Assembly: GCF_050948215.1 (NCBI RefSeq) | Contig: NW_027488624.1 | Location: 434,001 to 498,000, forward strand | Length of the DNA: 64,000 bases | Source of the DNA: Halictus rubicundus | Lineage: Eukaryota; Arthropoda; Insecta; Hymenoptera; Halictidae | Direction: 5' to 3' | Part shown: in pieces, positions 47,791 through 60,358 of the stretch | Position numbering within the stretch: position 1 is the stretch's first letter | Layout: the number at the start of each line of letters is the position of its first letter | The notes under the pieces: model-generated | Database searches by the model: none | Seen by the model: the letters and a program-made list of their open reading frames with translations, nothing else | Told to the model about the DNA's origin: nothing | Made by a program: the position numbers and the translations under genes

Positions 47791-49439
47791 TAGTGAGATA
47801 TGCGCCGCTAGTCCGCAGTGTGCATCGCGCCACGAGAAAGTAGGAATAATCACTTAACCGGTCGTGTAACTGAAATTCTCGTAAGCGACAACGCAACGTG
47901 ACCCGAATCCATCAGGAATTGAACTGTCCAAAACACGGTTGATTGGCCGTCAACGCGGAAACATTTAAACGTGAATACCCAAGTTGCACTCATATAATAT
48001 TTGCGTGCCGTCCGACGCAACGGGGGAAATACGGCAATGTATATGCATACGTATCGGGGGAAATCGATGGTTGACACCGTGACCCTATTACAAACAGTCA
48101 CCGACCCGATCATCTTTCATGGAAACCCCGAAACGGATCCCGCGCATCTTTCCGACATACGCGCAAATCCGAGATGTTATTTATTTATTATTTGTTGCAA
48201 CGATCGCGCCGTCACAGGTCTCATACGCAGGCTGATAGTTCCCGGCCGCGAACGTTGCATTGCTTTTACGGTTCTAGACGCAGTTGCACGCCACACGAAT
48301 ATTCCACTGCACTGACGCGAGAACCCGTCTGTTCCACGCGTTGCACCCGTGTAAATTTAAATTTTTCTGTTGCACAATGCACACGGCCCGCCGATAAATG
48401 GCAGAAATAACCCGTAAAAGTATCAAGCTACTTTGAGCAATATTCGAAATACGTGGAAATGCTATTCCCGATGGCCACGATACTAGTAAATATGTATATT
48501 ATAATAAAAATTTTAGAGGCCACCTCCTCCGCTACGGGTATACGCTTCATTATGAGATCCCACATATTTCGATACAAACGGTTCAATAATTGCTTTAGAC
48601 GAATATTGGACAATTTTCTCGAAAACGACGCGACAAATGAAAAAAATTGATTTTATATTTTCGACTTATTTTCTCATGTAGGGACAGTCAAATCGCGGGA
48701 GCGAGAACACAAAGAGACCGATTCCTTTGAGACTTTTATTTGTCGCGATGAGTATTATACGATGCAATAAAAAACAATTTCGACCTTGAAAAAAGGACCG
48801 AGGTCAATTATGCGGTCCATTTTTTAAACAGATCTCCACCTATCCAGAGGTGCAGAATCACACTATAGTGGTCGCGACATATAATTTTGAGACACCCAAT
48901 CATAAAACGATGAAAGTCATGTGTTGTCAGAATTGCTCTTGGTTGAAATCCTGTCGCAAGTAGCCTGATGACTTCGAGCGCAAGTGATCAAAGTAACAAG
49001 TTGCTCGAGAAGTTGGCAGAATTAAAGAGAACGTCAATATTTCGCAATTATAATTGGACCGATTCGTGGCTAGCCTTTACCCTGGCAGAAAACGATACGA
49101 GCGTTGCATGGACACCCAGAATTCCTTGAAAGATCCCCAAAGCAATTCCAGATCTGACAGCACCGATTCCAGTTCCATCGATCGTCGCGGAATACAAGAC
49201 GAAGGCAAACTGCGAGCACATCGTATCACTTTTCCTCGTATAGATTGTAAGTGAAGCTTAGAATCTCGACGCCTGAACCGAACGATGGAAGAGAAAGGAC
49301 GGTGTGTAACAAGACAATCCAATATCCTTGTACCAGAAACGCCTCCGGAACTGACAGCTCTACATACTGGATAGAGGTTTTCCCTACCTCTCCGTAAACA
49401 CTGACAGTGCCCTTTGTCCCTTGTGTGCCTTCTGGAATT
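47791..49439. other. Unique-looking GC-moderate DNA with weak coding hints
   Basis: No repeat match. A 53-codon plus-strand frame starts at ATG 48968 (MTSSASDQSNKLLEKL...) and stops near 49128. An overlapping frame (49054-49254) ends across GTAAGTG at 49247, a strong donor-like site. A further frame begins at 48453. None matches a known family, and no acceptor or second exon could be paired. Confidence 0.3.
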
Positions 49440-49518
49440 CTGATTGACAACGTTATCGAAGGATCATGCCCAAAATTCGCCAGGTCGCTAATGACCTAGT
49501 TGTTGATGCGACCTGTAT

Positions 49519-49559
<41 letters not shown>
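49440..49559 (+). mobile_element. Non-LTR retrotransposon 3' end with poly-A tail
   Basis: GGTCGCTAATGACC...GATGCGACC can form a stem (GGTCGC with GCGACC). It is followed by AATAAATAAATAAATT and about 26 A. Known: a CTAATGACC...GATGCGCC/GACC stem just before the tail is common at 3' ends of insect Jockey-group elements. The upstream limit is unknown. A processed retrocopy of a cellular RNA is the alternative. Confidence 0.5.
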
Positions 49560-49560
<1 letters not shown>

Positions 49561-50082
49561 ACTATTCATTTCCCGTCAGGTCAACGGACATTGTGCTAAG
49601 AAACTGACTAATACATTATTATTGTGTATTGTTGAAACGATAAGTGCTAGAGTTATTTAAAGTTAGAGTTATTTAGAGTTATTTATATGTAATGGGCTAA
49701 ACGCACCATTCCATATAACAGTACGCGTGTGTTTTATATTCTAATTACTATAGAGAATATGATAAAACTTATGGTAGTCTTCAACATTTTTAAAAAATTT
49801 ATGCTTTGAATATTGCATTTTACAACATTATTAGCGTGAACTGATATCGTCAGCGGAAACAATGTAAGCTTATTTGTGATAGTGAAGTTGCATCATTGTA
49901 GTCTGCCTACGAGCATCTTCTGAATGCATCGTTAAGTATCCAACAGCACTGTTAACTTTTAATAATAGTAATTTTATTAACAAATGTTACACGAGATGAG
50001 AAATTGATAGAAAAATACTGAGTAGCACAAACAAAGAAAACGACCTAATTAGCGAAAAGCGTAAGGAGATAATATACCTGTA
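49560..50082. other. No recognised feature
   Basis: AT-rich; AGTTATTTAAAGTTAGAG-type short tandem words at 49645-49690. Confidence 0.35.
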
Positions 50083-50275
50083 CAGGGTGCGGCCGAATAA
50101 CATGTACAAGCGGGCACGAGGCGATACCTTATGAGAAAATAAGAAAAAAATATAGAATAGAATTTTTTCATCCGGAGCTTTGTTTTCGAGAAAATCCAGT
50201 TTGAAAACTCAGCGAATAGCATACTATTCGATATTCATCGTCAGACGTGTATGATCGTTATTTGGCCGCACCCTA
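50083..50275. mobile_element. CAGGGTGCGGCC MITE, about 190 bp
   Basis: Left end CAGGGTGCGGCCGAATAAC and right end GTTATTTGGCCGCACCCTA are inverted copies. It includes TTTTTTCATCCGGAGCTTTG and GTTTTCGAGAAAATCCAG, shared with the element at 51420. A complete short non-autonomous element. Confidence 0.7.
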
Positions 50276-51419
50276 ATTTCCATCTTTTTAATATTTTCTG
50301 ATATGTGTATACTGGTTTGTTTAGAGCAGTACTATGAGTAGAAATATATCTGTTCAACATGTTGAATAATATATATATATATAATTAAATAGGTCACAAG
50401 TTATACAAAAATAGTTTAGCACATTTTTATTCAATAATGCAATTATTTATATTGCGAGATAAAAACAAGAATAGCTATTTGAATACCTGTACTGAAAAGG
50501 ATACCACACATAACTTTATAAAACTTGTGAAAACACAAATCATTGACTGCGGGTTCTAATGCAAACAAAAATTTTGTGTATCAATTTCAAGATACAGACA
50601 CTACATAGACATCTATTTTTGTCCTAATAATCTTAGTAAGCAAGAAATGATGCAATACTACCTTTAAATTCTTTAAATTTTGTAGTGCTTTACAGTTGAT
50701 CTAATTTTTTCATAACGCATAGAATCCACAATGTAGGAATCATAATGTAATATGTTGAAATTGTCTTTTATTTTTTTGTCGATTATAGAATGTAAGGGGT
50801 GTATGACACATAGTGATAAACTAATGTATCATAATCTCTAGTTAACAATGTTCAACACGAAAATATTTGTACGCGTCTTAGAAATTGGGTGTTACAAAAA
50901 GTTAAATAATATTAATGAAATTTAAATGATCTGCTGCGAGCTATCGCTGTAAGAAAAGCGAACACGGAAGCGATATTTCCACTTTCCCTACATCATGCTC
51001 CGGCAACCACCTAACCGAGGGTCGCGTCTGAATTTCCATAAAAATTAATACCAATCTACGGGGCTCGTTTTAGGAAACTCCTAACGCGACGGTTTGCGTG
51101 GCCTCTTTCACTTCACGGCTACAGCCCATCTCGTAATCATATAGAACGGAGCCAAAATTGAACGATTTGTGTTACATTAATGCTCGTCTCTTTCCACTAC
51201 ATTCTTAAAAATGTAAAAATATCCATTTTTCCCTACAGGGGAGGAAGTGCAGCATATTTGGAATACCAGTTTGTATAAGATGAATAAAAATTTGCAGCAA
51301 ATACTGGGAACGAATAAACGTGTATATCGTAGGGTAACTAATCAACTAATATACTTCTAACTCTTACGATTAGTAGGCTCAGTACTAGAATTATAATTAT
51401 ATATTTATATTTTTACATA
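50276..51419. other. No gene recognised
   Basis: An (AT)n tract at about 50369-50385 and a TTTATGCA-family end fragment near 50530-50600. A GC-moderate patch at 50930-51150 has no match. Confidence 0.35.
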
Positions 51420-51730
51420 CAGGGTGGGCCGGAAATTGTAGTACAAGCGGACAGGGGGTGATTCTACATAAAAAAAAAGGAAAACATTTCGGTATAACAT
51501 TTTTTCATCCGATGCTTCGTTTTCGAGAAAATCGAGTGAGTACGAGTGAAAATGCAGCGAATACGCGTGCTATTAGATAGGAATCGTCTTGCGCGTCTGA
51601 TAATGATCGACCAATTCTACTTACTTCCTGCATATATATATTAAAGCACACGAACCTGACTGATATTTAAAATCGATTTTCTCAAAAACGAGGTGTCAAA
51701 CGAAAAAAATTTCTTTCTTTCTTTCGATTT
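51420..51730 (+). mobile_element. CAGGGTGGGCC-type element
   Basis: CAGGGTGGGCCGGAAATTG, then GTACAAGCGG, TTTTTTCATCCGATGCTTCG and TTTTCGAGAAAATCGAG, align with the MITE at 50083-50275. A TTTTCTCAAAAACGAGGTG stretch near 51680 is an inverted match to the interior. No exact right terminus was found. Confidence 0.5.
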
Positions 51731-54045
51731 GAACATAATATTAACACGTTATCTGCCGGCGACTATTGCATACTTTTTTAAAATCTATGGTCCATGGCTG
51801 AAGATTGTTAGACACTTCGACAGCGATAGCAATTTCAATCATGAACCAACAGGTCAACCCAAACAACGTAATCTATTCGTTTAGGATTACTTTTTCAGAC
51901 TGTTAATTGGACATACAAGGTCAACACTAAATGTTCAACACATAATTATAACATGCAAAAACGTGCAAAAAAGTCCCTACAAACAAATCAACGAAATAGG
52001 AACAAAACAAATACTTCTAACAAAATATTCTCTATTGTTCTTTTCAGACAAAGGACGTTTATTTACCGAAAGAACAGCAGAAAATTCGAGTATCTAATAC
52101 ATCTAAAGTGATCACGGCCAGACAAACTCTGCGATTAAATATATATGATTACACAGGGAGGAAATTAGTCCGATAAATCAAAGGGAGAGTCAAAGGACCA
52201 CCAGTGTTTGACAGAAATGGTATGAGGTGGGGATCATGAGATCTGCGCAAGTAAGGGTGGAAAGGCAAAGAGTAGCGTAGGTTGAGTAGAAGGGGTTATT
52301 GATATTATTATAGGTCCCTTTGGTTCTCCATCACTCCGGCGAATGGTTATGTACCCTATTGGATGATAAAACGAGAACATATCTATTGCAAGTTGAAAGT
52401 ATGCTCTAAGTGAATTCGCTTTCTGATCCGCACATTAGTTGTAAATATTAACAGTATTAACATCACGACTACATACATTTTGTATAATTTCTGAAACAAA
52501 GTGTTGGTGGGGTAACTTAATAAAATGTAGAAGCGTTGTTATTATTAGTACACCTTCACGCTTGCACCGACAGATGAAACGTTGTTTTACGCAAGACAAT
52601 TTTGATACATAGAACGTATTTTAAGCCATTATAAAGAGAATATTACGCAGTTACTATAACACGAAAATGTTCTATTTACACATGAATGTTCTAACTGACT
52701 GATTGTGGATATTGCAAAGGATACAGTAAAATTATTATTTATAACAAACATTTGTTATATTTTCTATCATCGTTGCAAAAATATAGTTTAATTGCTTAAT
52801 ATTTTATAGTATATTGCAATTCATAGTATACTATATTTCATGTACAGACTCTGCGATGTATCGATTACTATAACTTTTACATACATGTAAAACGTGGATG
52901 CGAGTTTTCATGAAAAAGATAGAGCTGCAGATATTACTTTACCTAGCGTATTAAACTCACTTTCTCTTGAAACCTTTGCACACAGAAACACATATAACAA
53001 AGAATTATTATATTGAAAAATACGAGAAAGAGTTTGACAAGGAGCAAACCTTTGGTATCGCGTATACGTTGGCGCCAGTAACTAATGGTTAAATATACGA
53101 AATGTCATAACTGTGTGAAATAGACATAAAAAATATCAGGTAACACCAAAAGTTTCTGTGGGTTCTTGTTAATCATAACTAAACTACGGATCTTTATACA
53201 AAATAGAAATTGTTGACTACAAATTGACGAAACAGGAGCTGAGTAGAAATTTCTTTGATTTATTAATGCTTTTAATCAATCTAAACTAATACATTAATAT
53301 TTTTACATATTTTGAATCTGTCAACTGCTTTAAAAAGAAGGAATATAAATATTAAAATATATGGTTTAAATTTTCTCTGAGTATTCTAGAGATATTTTAA
53401 AATTACGACAAGCAAAATATTTTTATTTTAATAATTGGATGCATAAAAGTAAGTTCTTGTATTTCATCTTGTCAGAACGAAATGTTTACAAACAGTAGGG
53501 AAGAGCTCAAATCAATACTTTGGATCTATCAACAACATTGAAACGTATACAATGGCGTAGCACACGATACTCTTTGTGATATTACAGTTCTATTCTAGAA
53601 TATGTGTTTCTTTAATCTTTTCTCGACCGATATAATAAAAAATACACGAATTGAATGCACGAATTGAATATTTATTATTAGATATTTAAAACTATTTTTT
53701 ACCTAAAACTGATCGTGGTGTCATATTACGTACTGTGATGTCTGAGTTATGAGAGATTATTCTACTTGTATATACATGATACGTAATACATTTCGTGTTC
53801 CTTCTACGCATGCATATCGATTGTATTTATCCACATACATATACGAGTTATTAAATTGGAGATATAAATATTAACAATATTGATTACAACATGTTCAAAT
53901 AATTGTTATAAATAGTGATATAAATGGTGTAAATTTGAACATAATTCATCGGATACTTTCTGCAACAAGTAAGATACGAAAATTGGAGGTACTTAGAACT
54001 GAATAACTAGAATGGTTATTGTCTTTAAGTTGTTTCTTATTATTA
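51731..54045. other. No gene recognised
   Basis: AT-rich; a TTTATGCA-family end fragment near 53188-53240. 52140-52380 is GC-moderate without motifs. Confidence 0.35.
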
Positions 54046-54245
54046 GACTCCGAATTTTATGCATTTTTGACACAAATGAGTAGGTGCAATTTAAAACAGT
54101 GAACACATTTTAAAAAGACTTTAAGAGTATTAATATATTATTTTCGCTACATTCAAATTATTTGTGAAAAATATAAATTTATATTTAGCTCCTGTGTCTT
54201 GCAATTGATGCACAAACTTTTTATTTTGTATAAAGATCCAGAGTC
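54046..54245. mobile_element. TTTATGCA-family miniature element, 200 bp
   Basis: Ends GACTCCGAATTTTATGCA and TGTATAAAGATCCAGAGTC are inverted copies, with TA on both sides (54044-54045, 54246-54247). GAGTAGGTGCAATTTAAAAC and CTTGCAATTGATGCACAAAC inside are shared with the pieces at 16308 and 24005. Non-autonomous, Tc1/mariner-type by target site. Confidence 0.65.
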
Positions 54246-57200
54246 TACTTACTATGAATAATGTTTCTTATTATCAGTCATATTATGAAATTAAGAATAC
54301 CATGAAAATTATTTAATTTCAGCTCTGAGGAAGACATTTATAGTGCAGAGAATGGGCGTAGCGATATTAGACTTTTTAAAACTGCATACAGTGTAGCTCA
54401 GAGATCGAAATAACTTTTCTAGAAGACATTTTTTTATGTTTTTAATTTCATGTAAAATATTTAGTCGTTCTCACACTACCTTAATATACTGTACACACAT
54501 TTTAGGCTCAAATAGCACTTGGAAGGAAGTACGCGCAACACGTTACCTATTGTTTTTATCTAAAAATTGGAAAAATAATATTCTTCTTTAATGCAATACG
54601 ACCACGATTTGTCAGACAAATTCGCTGAACATTCATGAACACTGGTATTACTTTCGTTTGGATGCACATTCATTGAAGCACATTGAATGCATGTCTGGTT
54701 CTCAAAAGGTTTCCAGTTACATATTTTTAAAGGAAACAAGGTGACAGGTACATGGAACGTAAACACGTAGACGGAAAATAAAGGTGCTGGAGAGGTTGCT
54801 GGTAAAAAGTTGGAGCCACGAGTTTTACAATATTTGGACAGCACGACACGGACTAGCTGCCGAGCTTTCTGCAAAGAGAAAAACCTTTTCACGTAGTTTA
54901 TGCAGAATGTATTCTGCACTACTAGTGTACTAGTATTTAATTTTTCTAGTTTGTTCTTCCTTTTATATGTCGGACAACTGAAAAGCATATTCATGTATGT
55001 GATATTTTCCGAAACTAAGTGGACCATTGCAGTCTTTCGAGCAATTCTCTGCCTGCGCTCACAGATGATCACCAGAAAATTATGGTCTCCTCAGTTAAAA
55101 AAAAAAGACAATATGATTCTACAATTTGGCTCTATATTTTTTAATTTACGATTATTGAGAGCGTAAGTCCAATAGGTTTATTTCTTTGAGCAGATATTAC
55201 AATAAAATTCGTTGATAATCTAAATACATTCTTTTTTTTTTGTTTATTAATGATTTACTTTAACGCGGTTGCATTAACTGCCAGATCTTGTTATTTTTAT
55301 AAAGTAATGAAAGTAGTCACTTTTAGTGCTCCATAAGCTTGGTATTAATCAAATACGTAACCACAACTATTTTGCACAGAGTGTCGCATTAACTCTACTT
55401 ACCACAAATATCACCACTATTTTAAATCATAAACGGGAACAGTGATTATGAAAATTGAATAGCCGGAAGAAACGTGATAGAAATCGTTTTATTTTAGTGT
55501 AAAGCAAATCTGAATGCCAATTTCAGTGTTTAATAAATTAGGTAAAATAATAATACAGTAATAATGGATATGACTAAAATATTCTTTCCATCTATAAAGT
55601 AAAAGATCGTAAACTTGACCAGAGAGAGAAGTTTGACATGTATGAACTTGGTACGGAAGGATAATCGGAATTTTTTATAGTTAAATTTAACAGCATCGTG
55701 AATTCTCAGTATAATAGAGCTGAAAAACTTTTGTCCTAAAACGTTGTCCTTATCGTTACAGAGTTGTTTGACTTCACCCATCTTACTACATCCACTGTGA
55801 AGCTTACACAAAATCACGGTCGATATTTCGAAAAGTACTATGCTTTGCTGGAATACTCTATAATAGCGTATGAAGTAAATTATATGTATATCATTTATGC
55901 ATTTCCGATTTTAAAAATCGTATCAATAATTTCCACTAACATTTCATACTGTAGGACGTTAATAGTGGGCCTTAAAGCACCATTTGAATCATCATATGCT
56001 GGCAAAACATGATAAGTTTTACGATTACTTTTTGGTCGTTCACCTTCTTCATTTATGAGATTGTCATCTCTATTTTTGAGCTTTTTCTATCATTGACAAA
56101 TGTCGTCCTCAATATGTTTGTTTTCTTACTCATATAAACAAAATAAACAATTAAATCAACTAAATAAATAATAATTACTAATACTTAATTAAATTAAGTA
56201 AACAGAATACATAATTTACATTTGAAAGTAAAGTTGGATATGTAAATAGAAACTGAACATGGGACTTAAAAGATTAGCTTGGTATCTCCAAATGATATTT
56301 GATGGGAATTTGTCACACATCCAGTAACATGCAAGCGAGGAGCGAGTGTGCGCAGCAGCGTGTGCGCGTGAGCAGTATTCTTTTGTGTGTGACTATCGCA
56401 AGGCATCGAATGATGCCACGTGTTGTATACATGATCATTTAACATGTATCAATTATGTATCGTTTATTAACAATTAAACAGTTATATAGAAATAATCCAA
56501 CAATATTATAACAAATCTGTGGATTATAACAGTATTTGTCTTGATTAAAATAATTCATAATATTTGCATTCTGAAATCGGATATTTCATATCCAACGACC
56601 TAATACAACAGTTACAATATAATTATTATCGATTTATACAAGGCGTTGACATTTGTTGACCTTCAATACATCTCCATAAACATCGCAAATTTTCTTTGTT
56701 GTTACCGTTGCATTAAATCCCGCATGAAAATGAAAAAGTACGCAATGACGAATATGATCCTCGGAAGATACGGATGCCGCCATTTTATTACAGGGTTGTA
56801 AAAAAAATTTTACTTTTTAGAATATTTTGAACACAGGCTGCTTTACCGAATGCTGTAAAAGAATACGTGCTTCCTCCTCAACGATCGGTACAGAACTTAA
56901 GGCAAAACAAATTCTTTGCAAATAATTGATTACTTATGGGTACCCCTAATAGATCGATTTAGATTGAGCTATGTCAATTTGAAGCTTGTTGAGATACTAA
57001 AGACTTCAGACATCTGAGATTCGGATAATCGAGGTCCTACTGTATTTAATATCCTGAGTGCTATTTTGATAAAAAGGCTATGCTATTGTTAAGATCTTAC
57101 ATTTTAGAACACAATTCTAATAACATTTGACGGTTACAGTTTGTATTAAAAATCTGGCATAGGATTAAAAACTGGCTAAGTGGTGAATGAATGGAACAGT

Positions 57201-57984
57201 ATTCCAGAATTAAGCATAACAGAAAATATTTTTAAAAAGATAAGAGTCAGTTGATATTCAATCGTAACTGGATAGTCCTGGATAAGCATTTTCCTTCTTA
57301 AATTGCTACAATATTTACAGAACAATTCCCGGTGTGTCTATTGTATCAGCTGCGATCTATGTGGGTTTAAGTAGAAAAATAGCAGGGTTCCAAGGATACA
57401 AGCATGCAACACTTCAATACCGAAAGGATATATTGAAATTCCGAATCCTTAAAATAGCGAAGGTGTCACATCCGCATCATGAACGCAGATCCCATCGTAA
57501 TCCGAAACACAAACTGTTCCTCTTCCAACGGCACTCGGCCGCGAAACACGGACCTCTGATATCCAATGCATCCAATATCACACGCAATTGTCTTTCCACG
57601 ATGTAAAGTCCAACGAATGATCTTTGATCCGTGCATCGCTATCTCCCACACGCGCGCCCACACACACACACACACTCACTCATTACAAAAATACTCTGGT
57701 CTCACGAAGCCAATTCGGAGATCGGGCGGAACGGCGATAAATCAGGAACGAAAGAGAATGGAAACGATACGATCGAGACGTCGACGGACGCGTTTCTCCA
57801 TTATTTGGACGTGGACGACACAAAGGTACACTCCTGGACAAAATGATAGCGCATGTGTGTTATCTTTAATTTCTCGAAATCTACATAGAATTTATGAATG
57901 AAGCACACAGTATTGTAATTGTTACCACACAGAAAGGAAGAACCTGCTAGTACATAAAGTTTATATAGACAAGATTCATATAGA
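54246..57984. other. No gene confirmed; one long minus-strand frame
   Basis: A 170-codon minus-strand frame (54560-55072) is unusually long for this composition, and an acceptor-like TTTTTCTCTTTGCAG lies inside it near 54880. No domain is recognised. A (CA)n tract lies at 57659-57674. The rest is AT-rich. Confidence 0.3.
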
Positions 57985-58792
57985 CAGTGGATCCAAAAAC
58001 TATTTGAACGCAACATTTCCAATTCTCGAAAAATTTCTGATAAATATTAATTTCGTGAAAACAAATAGTACAACCATAAGCCTAGAATCATTTTAAAGCC
58101 TCTGCTTTCGCAAATCCATGTTCATTTACCGCTTTTCATATTTCTACATGATGTAGCCGGTGGGAAACCGAAGATCCATTTTTCCTACAAAATGCTGCAA
58201 ATTCAAACGTCTCCAATATCTTTGAAAAATGTTTCTCCTAAACGAAACTGCCAGAGATCTGAAGATTGGAGAATCCTCTTTACAACGAGTCCTTAAAAAT
58301 ATATGCACGATTTTTTTCACTGTTTTATGGAACAAAAAGATGAGGTACAAGTTCAGTCGTGCAAAGCCCCTCGTGGTGTAATTTATACTACTGCAAAGTT
58401 CGCGGCACACTTCTCATACAAAACTCGATAAAACGATTAAAAAAAGATCGTACATCAATTTTTAAGGGGTCGTTGTAAAACGGAAGCTTCAATCTTTAAA
58501 TCTACGGTAGTTTTAATCAGGAAAAGAAATTTTCAAAGTTTTCACGGACGTTTGAATGTATAGCATTTTCGAGAAAAAACGCGTCTTCAGATTCTCACCC
58601 CAAATATTATGAAAAAAATCTTCGAATAAAATTAATGGTGGAATATGAAACTAGCCACTTGTAGCTTTAAAATGAGTTCAAATTTATTGTTATACGAATC
58701 ATTTTTTTTTTTCGAAATTACTACAGTTTAAATAGCAGGAATTTTTTCCGAGAATCGGATATTTAGTATTCAAATAATTCTTCGATCAACCG
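57985..58792 (+). mobile_element. CAGTGG-family Tc1/mariner-like element, uninterrupted copy
   Basis: Left end CAGTGGATCCAAAAACTATT and right end CAAATAATTCTTCGATCAACCG are inverted copies, the right one more diverged, with TA at the flanks. It is the reference copy for the family, and is the empty site for the insert at 33893-34148. A minus-strand 88-codon frame inside has no transposase motifs. Confidence 0.7.
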
Positions 58793-59040
58793 TATATTTT
58801 CGCAAAGAAGAAAGTTACATACTACTTACAAGGTAATTAATAACGGGTATATTTGCTTTTGCTTTCAATTACTTCAAACGTTCTATTTGATAAGGATTTA
58901 TACATGGTGTTCGATAACAGGTGAGAGAAAATTTAAGTCATGGTTCTCCATCACCGCCTCCACTCGATAATTCCATAGGTCGGATATTAGAAATGCGGAT
59001 TTTAACGAGAAGACAGGCTCAATGTTGTCCAACGATTAAA
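58793..59040. other. Short spacer, no recognised feature
   Basis: AT-rich DNA ending in TTAAA, the target side of the next element. Confidence 0.35.
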
Positions 59041-59351
59041 GGTCGATGCACATCTCACCGGCCCGGCCGGCCGGCTCAAAATTATAACCCTGGTTTTGGC
59101 CCTAGCGTTTACTGGCGGCAACCGTGTCAGGCTTTGGAACCGAATTTCTTCTCTGGCCTCTCGACCCTTTCCAGATGGCCTTTCGAGAGCGCGTTGACAG
59201 TTCCCTGCTGTGCGTGGCACAAAAAAAAAATGTTTTTAGGGGCTCCACAGCTCCTTAGGTAATCTATCCGTACCTCTCCTTTACAACACCATGGAAATAG
59301 GAAACGTTCCTGGCACTTACAATTAGTGAAACAGCATCGCACATCCTTATA

Positions 59352-60115
59352 CAGGGTGGTCCACACAATTGTTTCAAGTCATAACTCCGTTATTATTGCA
59401 TTTACGAAAAAATGATAAAGGAGAAAGATAAATGGTTCGAAGAGCACTACATCTGTAGGCCTTTAAATTTTTTTTAGATGCTGCAGTGCATGTGCAATTA
59501 ACAATTGCATCATTTCTTTAAATAGAATAGATCCTTCCTTTCATTCTACGTAAAAAATGATTAGGGTACCATGGCAAAAAAATTATTAGATCTCGAGATA
59601 TTTTCAAAAAATGTCTTTATTGAAGAAGATACTCAAACACTTCATAACTATGTTGTAAAGGTAAACACCCTTTCGACATTGTTATCATAACAGAAACCGA
59701 TTTGTACGAGTGAGCATTTCATAATTCAGTAGCAAGTCACGTATCGTAACTCGAGTACGAAAACTAAGATTTTGAAAAAGTGTAGCTGTATTTCACTAAA
59801 TACAAGAAAATGTATGACATTTTTTGAAAATATCTCGAGATCTAATAATTTTTCACATTCAACATGTGTTTTTGATTCACAAGAAAAATTACCTGCCTAT
59901 TTAAAATACGACAGATGTTCCCCTCAAACCCAACAAATGGTAGCTCGAACCTATAGCTCCGAAAGGGAGTACCGTATTATTAATTATTCTGTTAGCTTTT
60001 TCCTAATAACGCTCAAATTCCTTAACAAAGTATTCCCCATCTATTACCACGAGGGACTCTGAAATGTTCTAGTTAACAGCTTTTGAAATAAATAATGACG
60101 AATTGTTTCACCGCA
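59352..60115. mobile_element. CAGGGTGG-type element inside the TTAA element
   Basis: Left end CAGGGTGGTCCACACAATTG. A degenerate inverted match (CAATTCGT...CACCGCACAG) ends near 60115. Two 38-bp arms (59578-59615 and 59816-59853) are perfect inverted copies 200 bp apart, centred at about 59715. The right border is tentative. Confidence 0.4.
59578..59853. repeat. Perfect 38-bp inverted repeat, 200-bp spacer
   Basis: The arms carry ATTATTAGATCTCGAGATAT in the centre and match at all 38 positions by my reading. The core TCTCGAGA is itself palindromic. Partial similarity continues outward on both sides. Confidence 0.75.
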
Positions 60116-60262
60116 CAGATTGTCAGATGATATTCTTTCTTTTTCGTTAGCGTGGTAATAAATTGTTATTTCGTTTGTTACAACGTTCAAATTCCTTAAC
60201 AAGATCTATTACCACGAGGAACTCAGAAAAGTTCTGGTTGATAGTTTTTTAAATAAATACAG
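60008..60262 (+). repeat. Direct duplication, two units about 174 bp apart
   Basis: CTCAAATTCCTTAAC, CTATTACCACGAGG and TTCTAGTTAACAGC-type words at 60011-60097 recur at 60185-60262 in the same order with scattered differences. Confidence 0.6.
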
Positions 60263-60295
60263 CATGTTCATTCTGTCTTCGTACTGCCACGCTAC

Positions 60296-60358
60296 GAGCC
60301 GGCCGGCTAGCCTGCGAACATTCTCGTCGAGAATGCTAGCCGGCTAGCCGGCCGGCTC
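60296..60358. other. GC-rich cruciform
   Basis: GAGCCGGCCGGCTAGC (60296-60311) pairs perfectly with 60343-60358. The loop itself contains the perfect palindrome CATTCTCGTCGAGAATG. An extra GCTAGCCG unit adjoins the right arm. Confidence 0.8.

Noticed and set aside
48453..48650. Possible chemoreceptor-like fragment
   Set aside because: Only a hydrophobic stretch from a GTG start. No receptor signature or paired exons.
58144..58410. 88-codon minus-strand frame as a transposase remnant
   Set aside because: It lies in a CAGTGG element, but the equivalent frame in the other copy is not conserved and no DDE/D block is visible.
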